Part shown: piece after piece, positions 38,201 to 46,620 of the stretch | Layout: each line of letters opens with the position of its first letter | Numbering within the stretch: position 1 is the first letter of the stretch | From: Pedobacter indicus | GTDB lineage: Bacteria; Bacteroidota; Bacteroidia; Sphingobacteriales; Sphingobacteriaceae | DNA length: 64,000 nt | NCBI RefSeq assembly: GCF_003449035.1 | Contig: NZ_QRGB01000001.1 | Span: 3,100,001-3,164,000, forward strand | Direction of reading: 5' to 3' | Position numbers and translations under genes: made by a program | Notes under the pieces: generated by a model | Databases searched by the model: none | Told to the model about the DNA's origin: nothing | Seen by the model: only the letters and a program-made list of their open reading frames with translations

Positions 38201-38423
38201 TCAATCGCCGATAATTTCTCTTATCTCGTTCGGTGTTAATCAGAATATCAAACTCCTGATCAATTATTTTCTTTATCTCATGAGCATCCACTTTGCTAAA
38301 AGATGATCGTTGCTCTAAGTCAGTGACAATATGATCAAACAACTCATCGATATTTTTTCGATCAATTGTAACCTGCTCCAAATATGCACGAATTTCCAGG
38401 CGTTTTTGAGCATTTAATTTCAT
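35223..38423 (-). CDS. DUF2723 membrane glycosyltransferase with PadR-associated N-terminal domain
   Basis: The 1066-residue protein has a DUF2723 core starting near residue 70 (LTMEPTVSFWDCGEFIAAAF, GHQPGAPLFLVVGKLF), about 12-13 membrane segments and a large C-terminal periplasmic part with TPR-like helices. DUF2723 proteins are related to protein O-mannosyltransferases and the eukaryotic TMEM260, so transfer of a lipid-linked sugar to protein is likely but unproven. Unusually, residues 1-70 form a cytoplasmic helical extension (KRLEIRAYLEQV..DELFDHIVTDLEQ..DAHEIKKIIDQEF) like the HAAS domains linked to PadR regulators. The gene overlaps padR by four bases (ATGA). Confidence 0.85.
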   Translation of the reverse strand: MKLNAQKRLEIRAYLEQVTIDRKNIDELFDHIVTDLEQRSSFSKVDAHEIKKIIDQEFDILINTERDKRNYRRLNNVVGLSIFFFALTVYWLTMEPTVSFWDCGEFIAAAFKMEVGHQPGAPLFLVVGKLFSFLPLGDLSKVAYWVNFSSVVASAATIMFLFWTITALASSIFSKDKLRHKKFSIISTGVIGALAYTFSDTFWFSAVEAEVYALSSLFTAITFWAILKWERYINDRWLIFIAFMIGLSTGVHLLSLLTIPAIALVYYFKKTKTASTWGVIKALIVGCCFVIVVQFGILQYFVLAAFKADLLFVNGLGFSFGSGALFFILITLLILVFGIWYSARKEKYQLNLSLICTGFILLGFSSYMMIAIRANANPPINLSDPDNAYSLYNYLGRTNYGSTPLLYGNTFDAERIDSEITGKAYRKGEKGYEVAGNTYKAIYDKNLLFPRTHSQEPHHVKFYRSWMGLGGDSTPTFAQNLGFFTSWQVGVMYWRYFLWNFSGKQNDIQGYGDIKNGNWITGIKVLDTIRLGNQEKLPPSIANNEGNNVFYGLPFLLGLAGIYWLFRRKKQVLTVVMTLFFFTGLAIIIYLNQDPMQVRERDYAYVGSFYAFAIFIGFGFLLVKDVIQRITAHRVASAIAMLLCLFAAPFLMGTQGWDDHDRSGKTTALAWAKNYLDSCAPNAILFTNADNDTYPLWYVQEVEGYRTDVRVINYQFLHDASFIDQMKVKVNESEPLPLSSAHATYKTGERDFFPYVDYGITDSVELKDLIAVMTSNHKNDQVQMADGSFMNSIPARKLKLTIDAEQLIDTNTIHADQESQVVSEMEWSFDKSYATKADLVIFDILATNNWERPIYFATSVSADTYVGLDKYLYLEGYAYRLLPINSDEPEVDKTQRTNTDVMYSNLMNKLDFSSFHQARYLDVESRRVINGTWQLNNALTANLLKEDKVDKAKDILLKSMRDLPLRNYSIADTLNKLNTVQNLYALEMTEVGNGLAKATTDFVKAELLYVATLAPAHQASYRDEVQLGLYVLDELQRMTARYQQVEIHQQIRQSLEQMLKAFAIEA

Positions 38424-38767
38424 GAAAGTTTAGGTTTTAAATTGAGTAACAGATACAAATTATCCAAAAAGCTTTTTGTCTCCTCCATTTTAACCTCCAC
38501 TTCTGTTCGACCTAGTGGTGTCAGGGAATAGTATTTACGGGCTCTATTATCGACCAGTTCAACAGTAGTTACCAGAAGCCCTTCCTTCTCCATCTTATGC
38601 AATGCCGGGTAAAGCGCACCTTCAGTCAATAGCACCTCCCCGTTGGTAATTTCTTTAACGACTTGGGTAAGCTCATATCCATACATTCTGCCTTTTTCTT
38701 GCAATAGTTTTAAGACAATCAATTGAAGGCTACCCTTTAGCAAACCGATTTGTTTATTCGAATTCAT
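38420..38767 (-). CDS. PadR family transcriptional regulator
   Basis: The 115-residue winged-helix protein opens KGSLQLIVLKLLQEKGRMYGYELTQVV, and LTEGALYPALHKMEKEGLL and ARKYYSLTPLGRTEV are the recognition-helix and wing segments typical of PadR. It is probably an autorepressor: a 16-bp perfect inverted repeat overlaps its promoter. Its stop overlaps the DUF2723 start (ATGA), and that neighbour carries a HAAS-like domain, so the membrane protein may titrate or sense through the regulator. The start is set at ATG 38767; the frame reaches a TTG at 38773. Confidence 0.9.
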   Translation of the reverse strand: MNSNKQIGLLKGSLQLIVLKLLQEKGRMYGYELTQVVKEITNGEVLLTEGALYPALHKMEKEGLLVTTVELVDNRARKYYSLTPLGRTEVEVKMEETKSFLDNLYLLLNLKPKLS

Positions 38768-38770
38768 ACA

Positions 38771-38778
38771 CAAATATA
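38771..38778 (-). promoter_or_regulatory. -7 element of padR
   Basis: Read on the minus strand this is TATATTTG. It ends only three bases before the padR ATG at 38767, so the transcript would start at or next to the start codon and be nearly leaderless. Confidence 0.5.
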
Positions 38779-38811
38779 TAATTTTCTTATATACCTAAGA
38801 AAATTATATAT
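38774..38811. promoter_or_regulatory. 16-bp perfect inverted repeat, probable PadR operator
   Basis: The arms ATATATAATTTTCTTA (38774-38789) and TAAGAAAATTATATAT (38796-38811) are exact complements around a 6-base spacer. The site covers the -7 element and the region above it, so a bound dimer or tetramer would block padR transcription. No T tract follows on either strand, and a real terminator lies next to it, which argues for an operator. Confidence 0.7.
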
Positions 38812-38822
38812 ATAAAAGCAAT

Positions 38823-38861
38823 AAAAAAGCCGACGGTCTCCAAGAGGAGATTGCGCCGGCT
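38823..38861 (-). terminator. Terminator at the padR/SusD boundary
   Basis: On the minus strand AGCCG (38861-38857) pairs with CGGCT (38832-38828), with an inner stem TCTCC/GGAGA, followed by a run of six T. In this direction it would stop transcription coming from the right-hand side, that is from the SusC/SusD operon ending at 38889. Confidence 0.82.
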
Positions 38862-38888
38862 CCGTTCATCACCTAAAAATGAAAACCT

Positions 38889-40604
38889 TTAGTAACCAGG
38901 ATTTTGTGGAAAATCAGCGTCAACGTTTAAGTCGATCTGAGTCTGAGGGATAGGCCACCTAAAATTATGTTCTTTGATAAACGCTCCAGGACAAAGAGGA
39001 TTATCGTTGTATTTTCGGACACGTTCTAATAGTTTACCGGTACGTCTTAAAATTATCAACCTCCATTCTTCACCGTATAGTTCCCGGACGCGTTCATCGA
39101 GTATATAATCTATATCGATATCAGCTGCAGAGACCGGCTTAGCATTCGATCTCTCTCTCACCGCGTTTACATCAGCCGCTGCCAACGCGGTATTTCCAAT
39201 ACCAAGGTATGCTTCAGCCCTAAGCAATAAAGTTTCGGCAAAACGAAGTGCATACCAGTCTTTATGTGTAATTCCACCTCCAGAACGATTCGGTTGTAGA
39301 AAATAATTCAAAGGATCGGTAAACTTGGTGTGAATCGGGAAAATAATTTTCGTTGTATCTGTCAATGGATCGGTTCTAGCCGGGCTATACAGACTAAAAT
39401 CGATTTTCTTTTTGTGATAGGCAGATTGAGGGTTATCATAATAAAAATTCCGTTTTAAATTATGTTCAGCATTACGGATATCATTATTCCAATTGTCCTT
39501 CCATACACCATAATACACTAGGCTGGTACCTCGAGCATTTGCGGTAGGTCTACCAAGTGTATCAGAATAGCCAGTATGCAATCCATTATACATCTCGCCT
39601 AAAATTGCCTTCTTGCCATCCGGGGTTAAATCCAGGTCAAAATAACGCGGTCCAAAAATGTATGCACTTGCAATCTGTCCGCCTCCTGTGATAAACGGTT
39701 CAACCTGAACTACCCACATTGCTTCGGTATTTTCAGGAAGGTTATGATTTCCATAACCAAAAAGATCAAAATATACGTCTCCAGAGCCAAATACGTCGTT
39801 ACCTAATCTAGTCCCAAAACGAGAAGTCATTAATTTGTAGTTATAATCATTAATGACATGAGATGCAGCTTCTACCGCCAGTTCAGGTTTACCTTGTTCT
39901 AAATAAGTTTCTGCAAGATAGTGCCATGCGGGTCCCTGTGTGATCCGACCCGGCGCATCTTCCTCTCCCGGACGCGGAAGATTTTCGGCGGCAAATTGAA
40001 AGTCGGAAACCATTAAATTATGTATTTCTGCAACCGGATCGCGTGTAAAATCTGCTTTCGCTGTTACGACAGGTTCTGTAATTAAAGGAATATCACCATA
40101 TGTAGAAACCAAATAGCGATAAGCGAAGGCTCTGAAGAATCGCGCTTCAGCAATATAAACATTCTGTCCTGCCTCCCCTCCCTGGAAGTCAGCCGGATCA
40201 GCCTTCTGGACTTTATCCATCAACACATTCGCCCATTGGATAACTTGAAAACCCACATTCCAGGTATCGACTACGTTCCTCCACACAGGTGTCATATCTT
40301 CGTATGAATTCAAATATAAGCTACCAGCGGCAGGCGTTTCTCCGTTGTACCCAATGTCCGAACCATGTGTGGCCCAATTCATAACACCGAATTCACCAAA
40401 TGAGTAATAGGCTGCGCGAACACGGTCGTGAATCGCAGTAATTCCTTGTTGAGCGCCTGGCTCTGTCAGATAAGCATTATCGGGCGAGAGAAAATCAAGT
40501 GGTTTTTCTTCTAAAACATCCTTGCTACAAGAAGACACCAAGCCCAACATCAACATAGCCATGAACAAAAAGAAGCTATTGAGTATATTTCGTGAAAATT
40601 TCAT
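38889..40604 (-). CDS. SusD/RagB-like lipoprotein (second pair)
   Basis: The 571-residue lipoprotein (LVSSC, Cys26) has the SusD pattern: EEKPLDFLSPDNAYLTEPGAQ at the start, AEARFFRAFAYRYLVSTYGD, ETLLLRAEAYLGIGN, and DERVRELYGEEWRLIILRRT with a final FPQNPGY. It pairs with the SusC gene 24 bases upstream. No glycosidase gene follows; a terminator does. The frame continues six codons upstream, but MKFSRN starts a proper lipoprotein signal. Confidence 0.93.
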   Translation of the reverse strand: MKFSRNILNSFFLFMAMLMLGLVSSCSKDVLEEKPLDFLSPDNAYLTEPGAQQGITAIHDRVRAAYYSFGEFGVMNWATHGSDIGYNGETPAAGSLYLNSYEDMTPVWRNVVDTWNVGFQVIQWANVLMDKVQKADPADFQGGEAGQNVYIAEARFFRAFAYRYLVSTYGDIPLITEPVVTAKADFTRDPVAEIHNLMVSDFQFAAENLPRPGEEDAPGRITQGPAWHYLAETYLEQGKPELAVEAASHVINDYNYKLMTSRFGTRLGNDVFGSGDVYFDLFGYGNHNLPENTEAMWVVQVEPFITGGGQIASAYIFGPRYFDLDLTPDGKKAILGEMYNGLHTGYSDTLGRPTANARGTSLVYYGVWKDNWNNDIRNAEHNLKRNFYYDNPQSAYHKKKIDFSLYSPARTDPLTDTTKIIFPIHTKFTDPLNYFLQPNRSGGGITHKDWYALRFAETLLLRAEAYLGIGNTALAAADVNAVRERSNAKPVSAADIDIDYILDERVRELYGEEWRLIILRRTGKLLERVRKYNDNPLCPGAFIKEHNFRWPIPQTQIDLNVDADFPQNPGY

Positions 40605-40628
40605 ATGATTGTTTTTTAACAAAATGTC

Positions 40629-43600
40629 TTATAAACTGATATTTAAACCAAAAATAAAGTTGCGCATTACCGGTGTGTCACTTACGCCAGATTCAGGATC
40701 CCAACCTTGCCACTTCGTCCATACATAAGGATTCTTACTGGCGACATATATTTGTGCCGACTGAATTTGTAATTTATCCAATAGATCCTTTCCAAAGCTA
40801 TATCCTAATGAAACGTCTTGTATCCTCACAAAGCTTCTGCTTTGGTAGATACCACTCTGGCGAAGTGGAACGTTATAAATACCGGTCGTGTTCGTTGTTG
40901 GTCTATCTGGTCTCCAATAGTCATTAACAGCCGAATTATTATGCCTCTCAGGGAAGTAGAATAAAGGGTTGATAATTTCGGCGTTATTTGCCATATAATA
41001 ATTTTTTCCTCCCTGAATAGAATTTATAAATACAGATAGACTGAAATTTTTATATGATAAAGTATTACCAAGACTAAACCGATAGTTCGGGGCCTCATAG
41101 CCAATTACCTTCCTGTCATTAGTCGGATCAATCACGCCATCATTATTCAAATCAGCATATCTAAACTGTCCGGGATACCATCCATCTAAAATATTTCCGC
41201 TAAAAAACTCTTCTTCAGTCCATACGCCGCCCGTCATTTGATAATCATAGAGTGCACTCAATGATTCTCCAACAAACCAACCATTTCCAATATCATTATC
41301 ATCCTCTCCTCCATAAAGTTTCGTAATTTCATCACGATTTAAGGCAAAGGTGAAACTCGATTCCCAAGTCAGTTCGCCTCTTAAATTATTAGACTTGAGA
41401 TCAAGCTCAATTCCCTTATTCTTAATCCCACCAATATTTGTCCAGATACTTGCATAACCAGCACTTCTAGGCAATTGCCTTTGCACTAAGACATCAGTTG
41501 TATTAGCAGTATACAAATCTAATGAACCAGTAATCCGATTTTGCAGAAAACCAAAATCTAAGCCCACATTGTAAGATGAGGTTGTTTCCCAAGCCAATTC
41601 CTCATTTCCTAAGGTACTTGGAAATATACCAATCGCAGTCGATTGTCCGTAGACATAGTAGCGAGTTCCCATCCGCGAGAGACTCGAATACCGTCCAATA
41701 CCTTGGTTACCATTCTTACCGTACGATGTCCGCAGTTTTAAATAAAGCCCCTGATCTTTAAGAAAATCCTCTTCTGAAGCTACCCAAGCTAATGAAGCAG
41801 ACGGAAATGTTGCCCATTTATTACCCGCACCGAAGCCTGAAAACCCATCACGGCGAACAGTGGCTGTAAACATATAACGAGAAAGATAACTATAGTTCAC
41901 CCGAGCCATATATGAAAGGCTATTTTCCTCATAGGCCGAAGATGAAGCCTCAGCAATTTCCCCCAACCCCATGTTATTATACCCTAAGATTTCGTTATCA
42001 AAACCGGACGCCTCTAAAGTAGAGCCACTTCCAGTTCGACCTTCTCTACTAAACAGAAGCGTGGAGTTAATACTGTGATCACCAAAGTCTCGCGAATAAG
42101 TCAGGATATTATTCAGATTCCAATCTCTCGACTCCGACGGCACTTTTTGTGCAAATCCTCTATTGGAAACCCCCGATGGTGTATTGCTATTATGAAATGA
42201 ATTATTATTTCGTGTTCCATACACATAGGAATAGTTAAATTCATAGCGAAGGCCTTCAATCCACGGAATATCAATTTTCGCAGTACCTACTCCAAAAAGC
42301 TCGGTACTTATATCTGAATTATCGATAAAAGTATTAACTAACGGGTATGGTTGAAATAACTCTCCCCCTAAATAGATGTCATAATTTGGCTGTCCAATGT
42401 AATTGTTCACCAAAGGACTAGCATCTCTAGCGGCAGCAAGACTGGCGGCAATTCCTGAATTGTCACGCGAACTGAAAGAGGCATTAAGTCCGATTGTAAG
42501 CCAGTCATTTATTTGGCTCTCTAAATTACTGTGTAGTGTTACCCGTTTAAACTGATCATTTAATTGAATACCTTCCACGTCAGAATATGAGCCTGATATA
42601 TAATAGTTCGCACGATCAGAACGGCCCTGTACACTCAGATTATAATTTTGCATCGGTGCTACTCTCAAAACTTCATCAACCCAGTCGATGGAATTACCCG
42701 CTAGATAATTCTCTTTCTCTTCAAGTGTCTTCAAATATGAAGCAACGGTTTCTCTGTTCGTTGCATCTGGACGTTCTGGCCTTTCCGCTGCGCTAGTGGG
42801 ATTTGTTTTATACCAAGCATAAACCTTACTTTGCCAATCCCAGTCAAGTAATCGCACGGCAAATTCCTCCGCATTCATAACACGCATTGGGTTGTTGGTC
42901 ATATCTTGGAAACCGGTATATGCGTTCAACGTAACGACAGGTTTTTCAGAAGTACCTTTTTTGGTCGTGATCAACATAACTCCATTTGCTGATCTCGATC
43001 CATAGACAGCGGCCGCACTGGCGTCTTTTAAAATGTCTATTGATTCGACGTCATTGATATTAATATTCGAAATACTTCCATTATAAATAACCCCATCCAA
43101 AACGATCAAAGGTTTATCGGACGCTGATAAAGACGTCTGTCCACGTACCGACAGTGAAGGTTCACTCGCTGCACCGCCTCTTCCTTCTAAATTCACACCT
43201 GCCGAAGCACCGACCAAAGCTTGAAACAAATTCACGTTAGATTGTGTCGCTTTATCCTCCATCGATATTCTGGCAACCGAGCCAGTCAAATCACTTTTCT
43301 TTTGTGTCCCGTAACCAATTACAACAACCTCATCGAGTTCTGCCAGATCCTCTTCCATTTGCACATCCAGCGTAGCGCCATCCACTGGAATTTCTTGATC
43401 TTTGAACCCAACAAATGAAAAAACTAACACATCGCCTTGCGAAGCTTGTATAGAAAAGGCTCCCTCTGCATTTGTAGCAGTGCTCGTCATTTTCCCCTTG
43501 ACACTAATACTCACAGCCTGCAATGGTTGATTTGTTTCCAAATCTGTAACCTTACCACTGACTTCTGTATTTTGACTATAGGAAGTGATACTGATGAGCG

Positions 43601-43661
43601 ATAGCAAGGAAATAAGCAATAGGGATTTTAAAGCCCAGGAGGCATACTGGTTTTTTTTCAT
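40629..43661 (-). CDS. SusC/RagA-like TonB-linked outer-membrane receptor (second pair)
   Basis: The 1010-residue receptor has a signal peptide (LISITSYSQN), a carboxypeptidase-D regulatory-like domain (VSGKVTDLETNQPLQAVSI), the signature EVVVIGYGTQKKSDLTGSV, a plug with SIDILKDASAAAVYGSRSAN, and a barrel that ends RNFIFGLNISL. The substrate cannot be predicted because no degradative enzyme or regulator gene lies in the same operon. The gene has its own upstream region with a pair of 12-bp repeats. Confidence 0.94.
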   Translation of the reverse strand: MKKNQYASWALKSLLLISLLSLISITSYSQNTEVSGKVTDLETNQPLQAVSISVKGKMTSTATNAEGAFSIQASQGDVLVFSFVGFKDQEIPVDGATLDVQMEEDLAELDEVVVIGYGTQKKSDLTGSVARISMEDKATQSNVNLFQALVGASAGVNLEGRGGAASEPSLSVRGQTSLSASDKPLIVLDGVIYNGSISNININDVESIDILKDASAAAVYGSRSANGVMLITTKKGTSEKPVVTLNAYTGFQDMTNNPMRVMNAEEFAVRLLDWDWQSKVYAWYKTNPTSAAERPERPDATNRETVASYLKTLEEKENYLAGNSIDWVDEVLRVAPMQNYNLSVQGRSDRANYYISGSYSDVEGIQLNDQFKRVTLHSNLESQINDWLTIGLNASFSSRDNSGIAASLAAARDASPLVNNYIGQPNYDIYLGGELFQPYPLVNTFIDNSDISTELFGVGTAKIDIPWIEGLRYEFNYSYVYGTRNNNSFHNSNTPSGVSNRGFAQKVPSESRDWNLNNILTYSRDFGDHSINSTLLFSREGRTGSGSTLEASGFDNEILGYNNMGLGEIAEASSSAYEENSLSYMARVNYSYLSRYMFTATVRRDGFSGFGAGNKWATFPSASLAWVASEEDFLKDQGLYLKLRTSYGKNGNQGIGRYSSLSRMGTRYYVYGQSTAIGIFPSTLGNEELAWETTSSYNVGLDFGFLQNRITGSLDLYTANTTDVLVQRQLPRSAGYASIWTNIGGIKNKGIELDLKSNNLRGELTWESSFTFALNRDEITKLYGGEDDNDIGNGWFVGESLSALYDYQMTGGVWTEEEFFSGNILDGWYPGQFRYADLNNDGVIDPTNDRKVIGYEAPNYRFSLGNTLSYKNFSLSVFINSIQGGKNYYMANNAEIINPLFYFPERHNNSAVNDYWRPDRPTTNTTGIYNVPLRQSGIYQSRSFVRIQDVSLGYSFGKDLLDKLQIQSAQIYVASKNPYVWTKWQGWDPESGVSDTPVMRNFIFGLNISL

Positions 43662-43709
43662 ATCCAAGTCGATTAATGGTTAATCATAAATTTTAGGTTA
43701 GGACATATT

Positions 43710-43742
43710 GGGTTCGTACCCACTGGTATCGTGTCCGTACCC
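43710..43742 (-). promoter_or_regulatory. Paired 12-bp direct repeats upstream of the second susC
   Basis: On the minus strand GGGTACGGACAC and GGGTACGAACCC lie 21 bp apart (two helical turns), agreeing in 10 of 12 positions. They are 49-81 bases before the SusC start. The gene-proximal copy also forms the hairpin TGGGT-tcgt-ACCCA (43709-43722), itself nested within GGACA/TGTCC (43701-43705 and 43732-43736). They may bind a regulator or form a leader structure. Confidence 0.45.
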
Positions 43743-43851
43743 GAAGATAAATTAAATATTTAGTATTTTCAAATATTTTTTGGAAATTGAAAACAAAAAT
43801 TGCCGTAAAAAATTACCAAACATAGATATTATCGAAACCAAGAGCTTAAAT

Positions 43852-43889
43852 AAAAAGGGCCGTATCCTAGTATGATATAGCCCTTTTTC
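43852..43889. terminator. Bidirectional terminator after the siderophore ABC operon
   Basis: AAAAAGGGC and GCCCTTTTT form the outer stem (GGGC 43857-43860, GCCC 43880-43883), with an inner TATC/GATA pairing. A and T tracts flank both sides, so it works in either direction. It would end the leftward siderophore-transport operon 49 bases after its last gene. Confidence 0.82.
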
Positions 43890-43937
43890 TCAAAACCTGA
43901 ACCTGTGGCCTCAGATTGAAATTCAAATCATTCAGCT

Positions 43938-44873
43938 TTAGTTAAACACACTGCCTACCTCATCAATCATCATATTAACAGAAGTAATGCCAGTACCGGC
44001 CAAATACCAAGCTTGTGAGTTCAAGTAAACAATCTTGTCGTTCTTATAAGCATTCGTCTGCTGAATTAATTTGTTTTCGACATCGGCTTTATTTAAAGCT
44101 TGATCACCTATTGCTGCACTCCGGTCGATTACGAATAAGATATCCGGATTGGTTTGTTGAATAAATTCATTAGAAGCTACGTTTCCATGTGTATGTGTGT
44201 CCAGGCCTTCCTTTGCTTCTTTAACACCCAATACATCATGCACAATAGCAAATCTTGATTTACTACCATAGGCGCTAAACCTGCCCTTATTATGCAATAC
44301 TACGAGTGCTTTATCTTCCGAAGCATCTGCTTTTTCTTTTACAGCCTCTGCTTTTGCCATAATTTCATTAAAAGCATCTTTAAACTCCTCTTCTTTATCG
44401 AAAATCTTACCCAAGTTTGTAAGATTATTTTCTAATGACCCCAAAATGTCCTCGGTGTTATTCGCATGGTTATAGGTTGGAGCAATCTTAGATAAAGTTT
44501 CGTAAGACTCAGCTAGGCGACCGCCGATGATAATCAAATCTGGTTGTAATTCATTGATCTTCTCAATATCGGCTTCCGTAATATTTCCTACATCTTCAAT
44601 CGAAGCATCATCTTTAAATTTGCTTAAATAGTCAGGTAGCGCCCTTTTTGCAATCCCGACTGGCTTTACACCAATGGCATCCAGATTCTCCAAAGCACCG
44701 AACTCAAGAACGACCACGCGTTGCGGATTAACCGGCACTTCAATTGTCCCCAGATTATGCGTTACCGAAACTGTTTCCTGAGAGCCTTCTTCTCCCCCTC
44801 CTTGCTGACCGCTATTACAGCTCGTAAATACCATTAACAAAACTGCTGCGAAAAGACCAATTACATTCTTCAT
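43938..44873 (-). CDS. Siderophore-binding lipoprotein (YclQ/CeuE type)
   Basis: The 311-residue lipoprotein (VFTSC, Cys19) is a periplasmic iron-siderophore binding protein. EVPVNPQRVVVLEFGALENLDAIGV-type opening, NITEADIEKINELQPDLIIIGG, YETLSKIAPTYN and the loop SRFAIVHDVLGVKEAKEGLDTHTHG match the YclQ/FatB/CeuE branch, which binds catecholate ligands such as petrobactin-like compounds. The gene follows the ATPase gene by 41 bases and is last in the operon. Confidence 0.87.
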   Translation of the reverse strand: MKNVIGLFAAVLLMVFTSCNSGQQGGGEEGSQETVSVTHNLGTIEVPVNPQRVVVLEFGALENLDAIGVKPVGIAKRALPDYLSKFKDDASIEDVGNITEADIEKINELQPDLIIIGGRLAESYETLSKIAPTYNHANNTEDILGSLENNLTNLGKIFDKEEEFKDAFNEIMAKAEAVKEKADASEDKALVVLHNKGRFSAYGSKSRFAIVHDVLGVKEAKEGLDTHTHGNVASNEFIQQTNPDILFVIDRSAAIGDQALNKADVENKLIQQTNAYKNDKIVYLNSQAWYLAGTGITSVNMMIDEVGSVFN

Positions 44874-44914
44874 AAGATAAAAGTTAAAATTATTAGTGAC
44901 TGATAGTTAATTAT

Positions 44915-45676
44915 TTAGTGATTAAAGTAGTTACAGATCCTCTTGTTTTTATATTCGGATATATTAAAGTCGATATCAAATATATCTTTCAAAACACATT
45001 CTGTGATGATATTTTCTGTCTTGTCGCAATATTTGATTTTCCGATCTTTTAAAGCAACGATGAAGTTAGAATAGTGTGAGGCAAAATTGATATCGTGCAA
45101 TACGATGATGATGGTTTTTCCAAGCTCATCTGCTAACTTTTTCAATGTTTTCATAATCTGAACCGAGTGCTTCATATCGAGGTTATTCAACGGTTCGTCC
45201 AGTAAAATATATTCTGTATCCTGCGCAACCACCATAGCCATGTAGGCACGCTGTTTCTGTCCGCCACTCAACTCATCAACGTAGGAATTTTCTATATCCT
45301 GTAGGTTCAGAAACGCAATAGCTTCGTCAATCTTTTCATTATCTGATTTGGATAATTTTCCCTGACTGTACGGAAATCTGCCAAATGCAACCAGTTCCCT
45401 TACTGTCAGGCGCAGTCCTACCTGATTGAACTGTTTTAATATCGACAAGTGTTGAGCCAACACCCTATTCTTATAATCAGTGATATTCTTCTCGTTCACT
45501 AAAATCACCCCATCATCTTGTTGCAGCAATCTACTGATAATGGATAATAATGTACTTTTGCCGGCACCGTTACTACCGATCAAGGAAGTAATCTTACCTT
45601 TTGGAAACTGGATCGAGACATCATCCAATATGACCCGATCACCATATTGTTTCGTTACATTTTTTACTTCGATCAT
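44915..45676 (-). CDS. Siderophore ABC transporter ATPase (YclP type)
   Basis: This 253-residue ATPase has Walker A GSNGAGKST, signature DELSGGQKQRAYMAMVVAQD and Walker B YILLDEPLNNLD. The stretches LSILKQFNQVGLRLTVRELV, AFGRFPYSQG and EPLNNLDMKHSVQIMKTLK are strikingly like B. subtilis YclP and Vibrio VctC. Its ATG overlaps the end of the permease gene by four bases. Confidence 0.9.
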   Translation of the reverse strand: MIEVKNVTKQYGDRVILDDVSIQFPKGKITSLIGSNGAGKSTLLSIISRLLQQDDGVILVNEKNITDYKNRVLAQHLSILKQFNQVGLRLTVRELVAFGRFPYSQGKLSKSDNEKIDEAIAFLNLQDIENSYVDELSGGQKQRAYMAMVVAQDTEYILLDEPLNNLDMKHSVQIMKTLKKLADELGKTIIIVLHDINFASHYSNFIVALKDRKIKYCDKTENIITECVLKDIFDIDFNISEYKNKRICNYFNH

Positions 45677-46620
45677 ATCTTTTTAACTCTTAATAACAAA
45701 TACATAAAATACAGTCCGCCGATAAAATTAATAATCGTACTTACAGGCGTTGACAAAGCGAACAGCCTCTCCATCAGAAGCTGCCCTCCGATAACGGTAA
45801 TGGCCGACACCAGGCAGCAAGCAAAGATAACAACACTATGTTTGTGCGTTTTTATCAGTTCATAAGTCACATTCGTCACCAACAGACCAAAGAATGTTAT
45901 CGGCCCTACCAAAGCAGTTGAAACAGATACCAAGACAGCGATTATGGCTAAAAATACCTGAATCATACGATTATAGTTCAGGCCTAAATTAATCGCCTGA
46001 TCCCTGCCCAAAGCTATCACATCCAGGTACTTCGCCAGCCAAAACCCAACGATCATCAACCCACCAACCAATATTAGCGAATAGACGAGCAGATCATCGT
46101 TAATTTTATTGAACGAGGCAAACATTTTCCCCTGGATAATAAAAAAGTTGTTCGGATCAATTAGCAACTGCATAAAAGAGCTCAGCGTGTTGAACAGCAC
46201 CCCTAACACCAAACCAATCAATAACAGAAGATACATATTGCTCTTCCCTTTCTTGTAGATCAGAATATACAAGAAAAAAGCAAAACCAATCATACACACA
46301 ACAGAGAGCAGAAAATTATCTACACTGTTCAATACCTTGAAGGTCAGGTCACCGTATATAAACACAATTACGGTCTGCAAGAGCAGATAAACCGACTCAA
46401 AACCCATAATTGATGGTGTTAAAATCCGGTTCGCCGTAAGGGTTTGGAATGCAACTGATGAATAAGCCACGCAACAAGACACCACAAGCATTGCCAAGAT
46501 CTTTGTAGATCTTAGTTGTAATGCGAACTCCCAGCTGTTTCCTAATCGGTAGAATAAAAAAGCAGCGATGACCAACAAAGTTGTACCCCCCAGAATGATA
46601 ATCTTTTTTCTATCTCCCAT
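45673..46620 (-). CDS. Siderophore ABC transporter permease (YclO type)
   Basis: The 315-residue FecCD-family permease has about nine membrane segments. FQTLTANRILTPSIMGFES, MFASFNKINDDLLVYSL, DVIALGRDQAINLGLNYNR and GPITFFGLLVTNVTYEL match the second permease of the YclNO/VctDG pair. It overlaps the first permease gene by one base and the ATPase gene by four, so the three are tightly coupled. Confidence 0.88.
   Translation of the reverse strand: MGDRKKIIILGGTTLLVIAAFLFYRLGNSWEFALQLRSTKILAMLVVSCCVAYSSVAFQTLTANRILTPSIMGFESVYLLLQTVIVFIYGDLTFKVLNSVDNFLLSVVCMIGFAFFLYILIYKKGKSNMYLLLLIGLVLGVLFNTLSSFMQLLIDPNNFFIIQGKMFASFNKINDDLLVYSLILVGGLMIVGFWLAKYLDVIALGRDQAINLGLNYNRMIQVFLAIIAVLVSVSTALVGPITFFGLLVTNVTYELIKTHKHSVVIFACCLVSAITVIGGQLLMERLFALSTPVSTIINFIGGLYFMYLLLRVKKI

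Noticed and set aside
38774..38811. Terminator made by the 16-bp inverted repeat
   Set aside because: It is almost purely A/T with no following T tract on either strand, and a good terminator for the leftward SusCD operon stands right beside it at 38823-38861.
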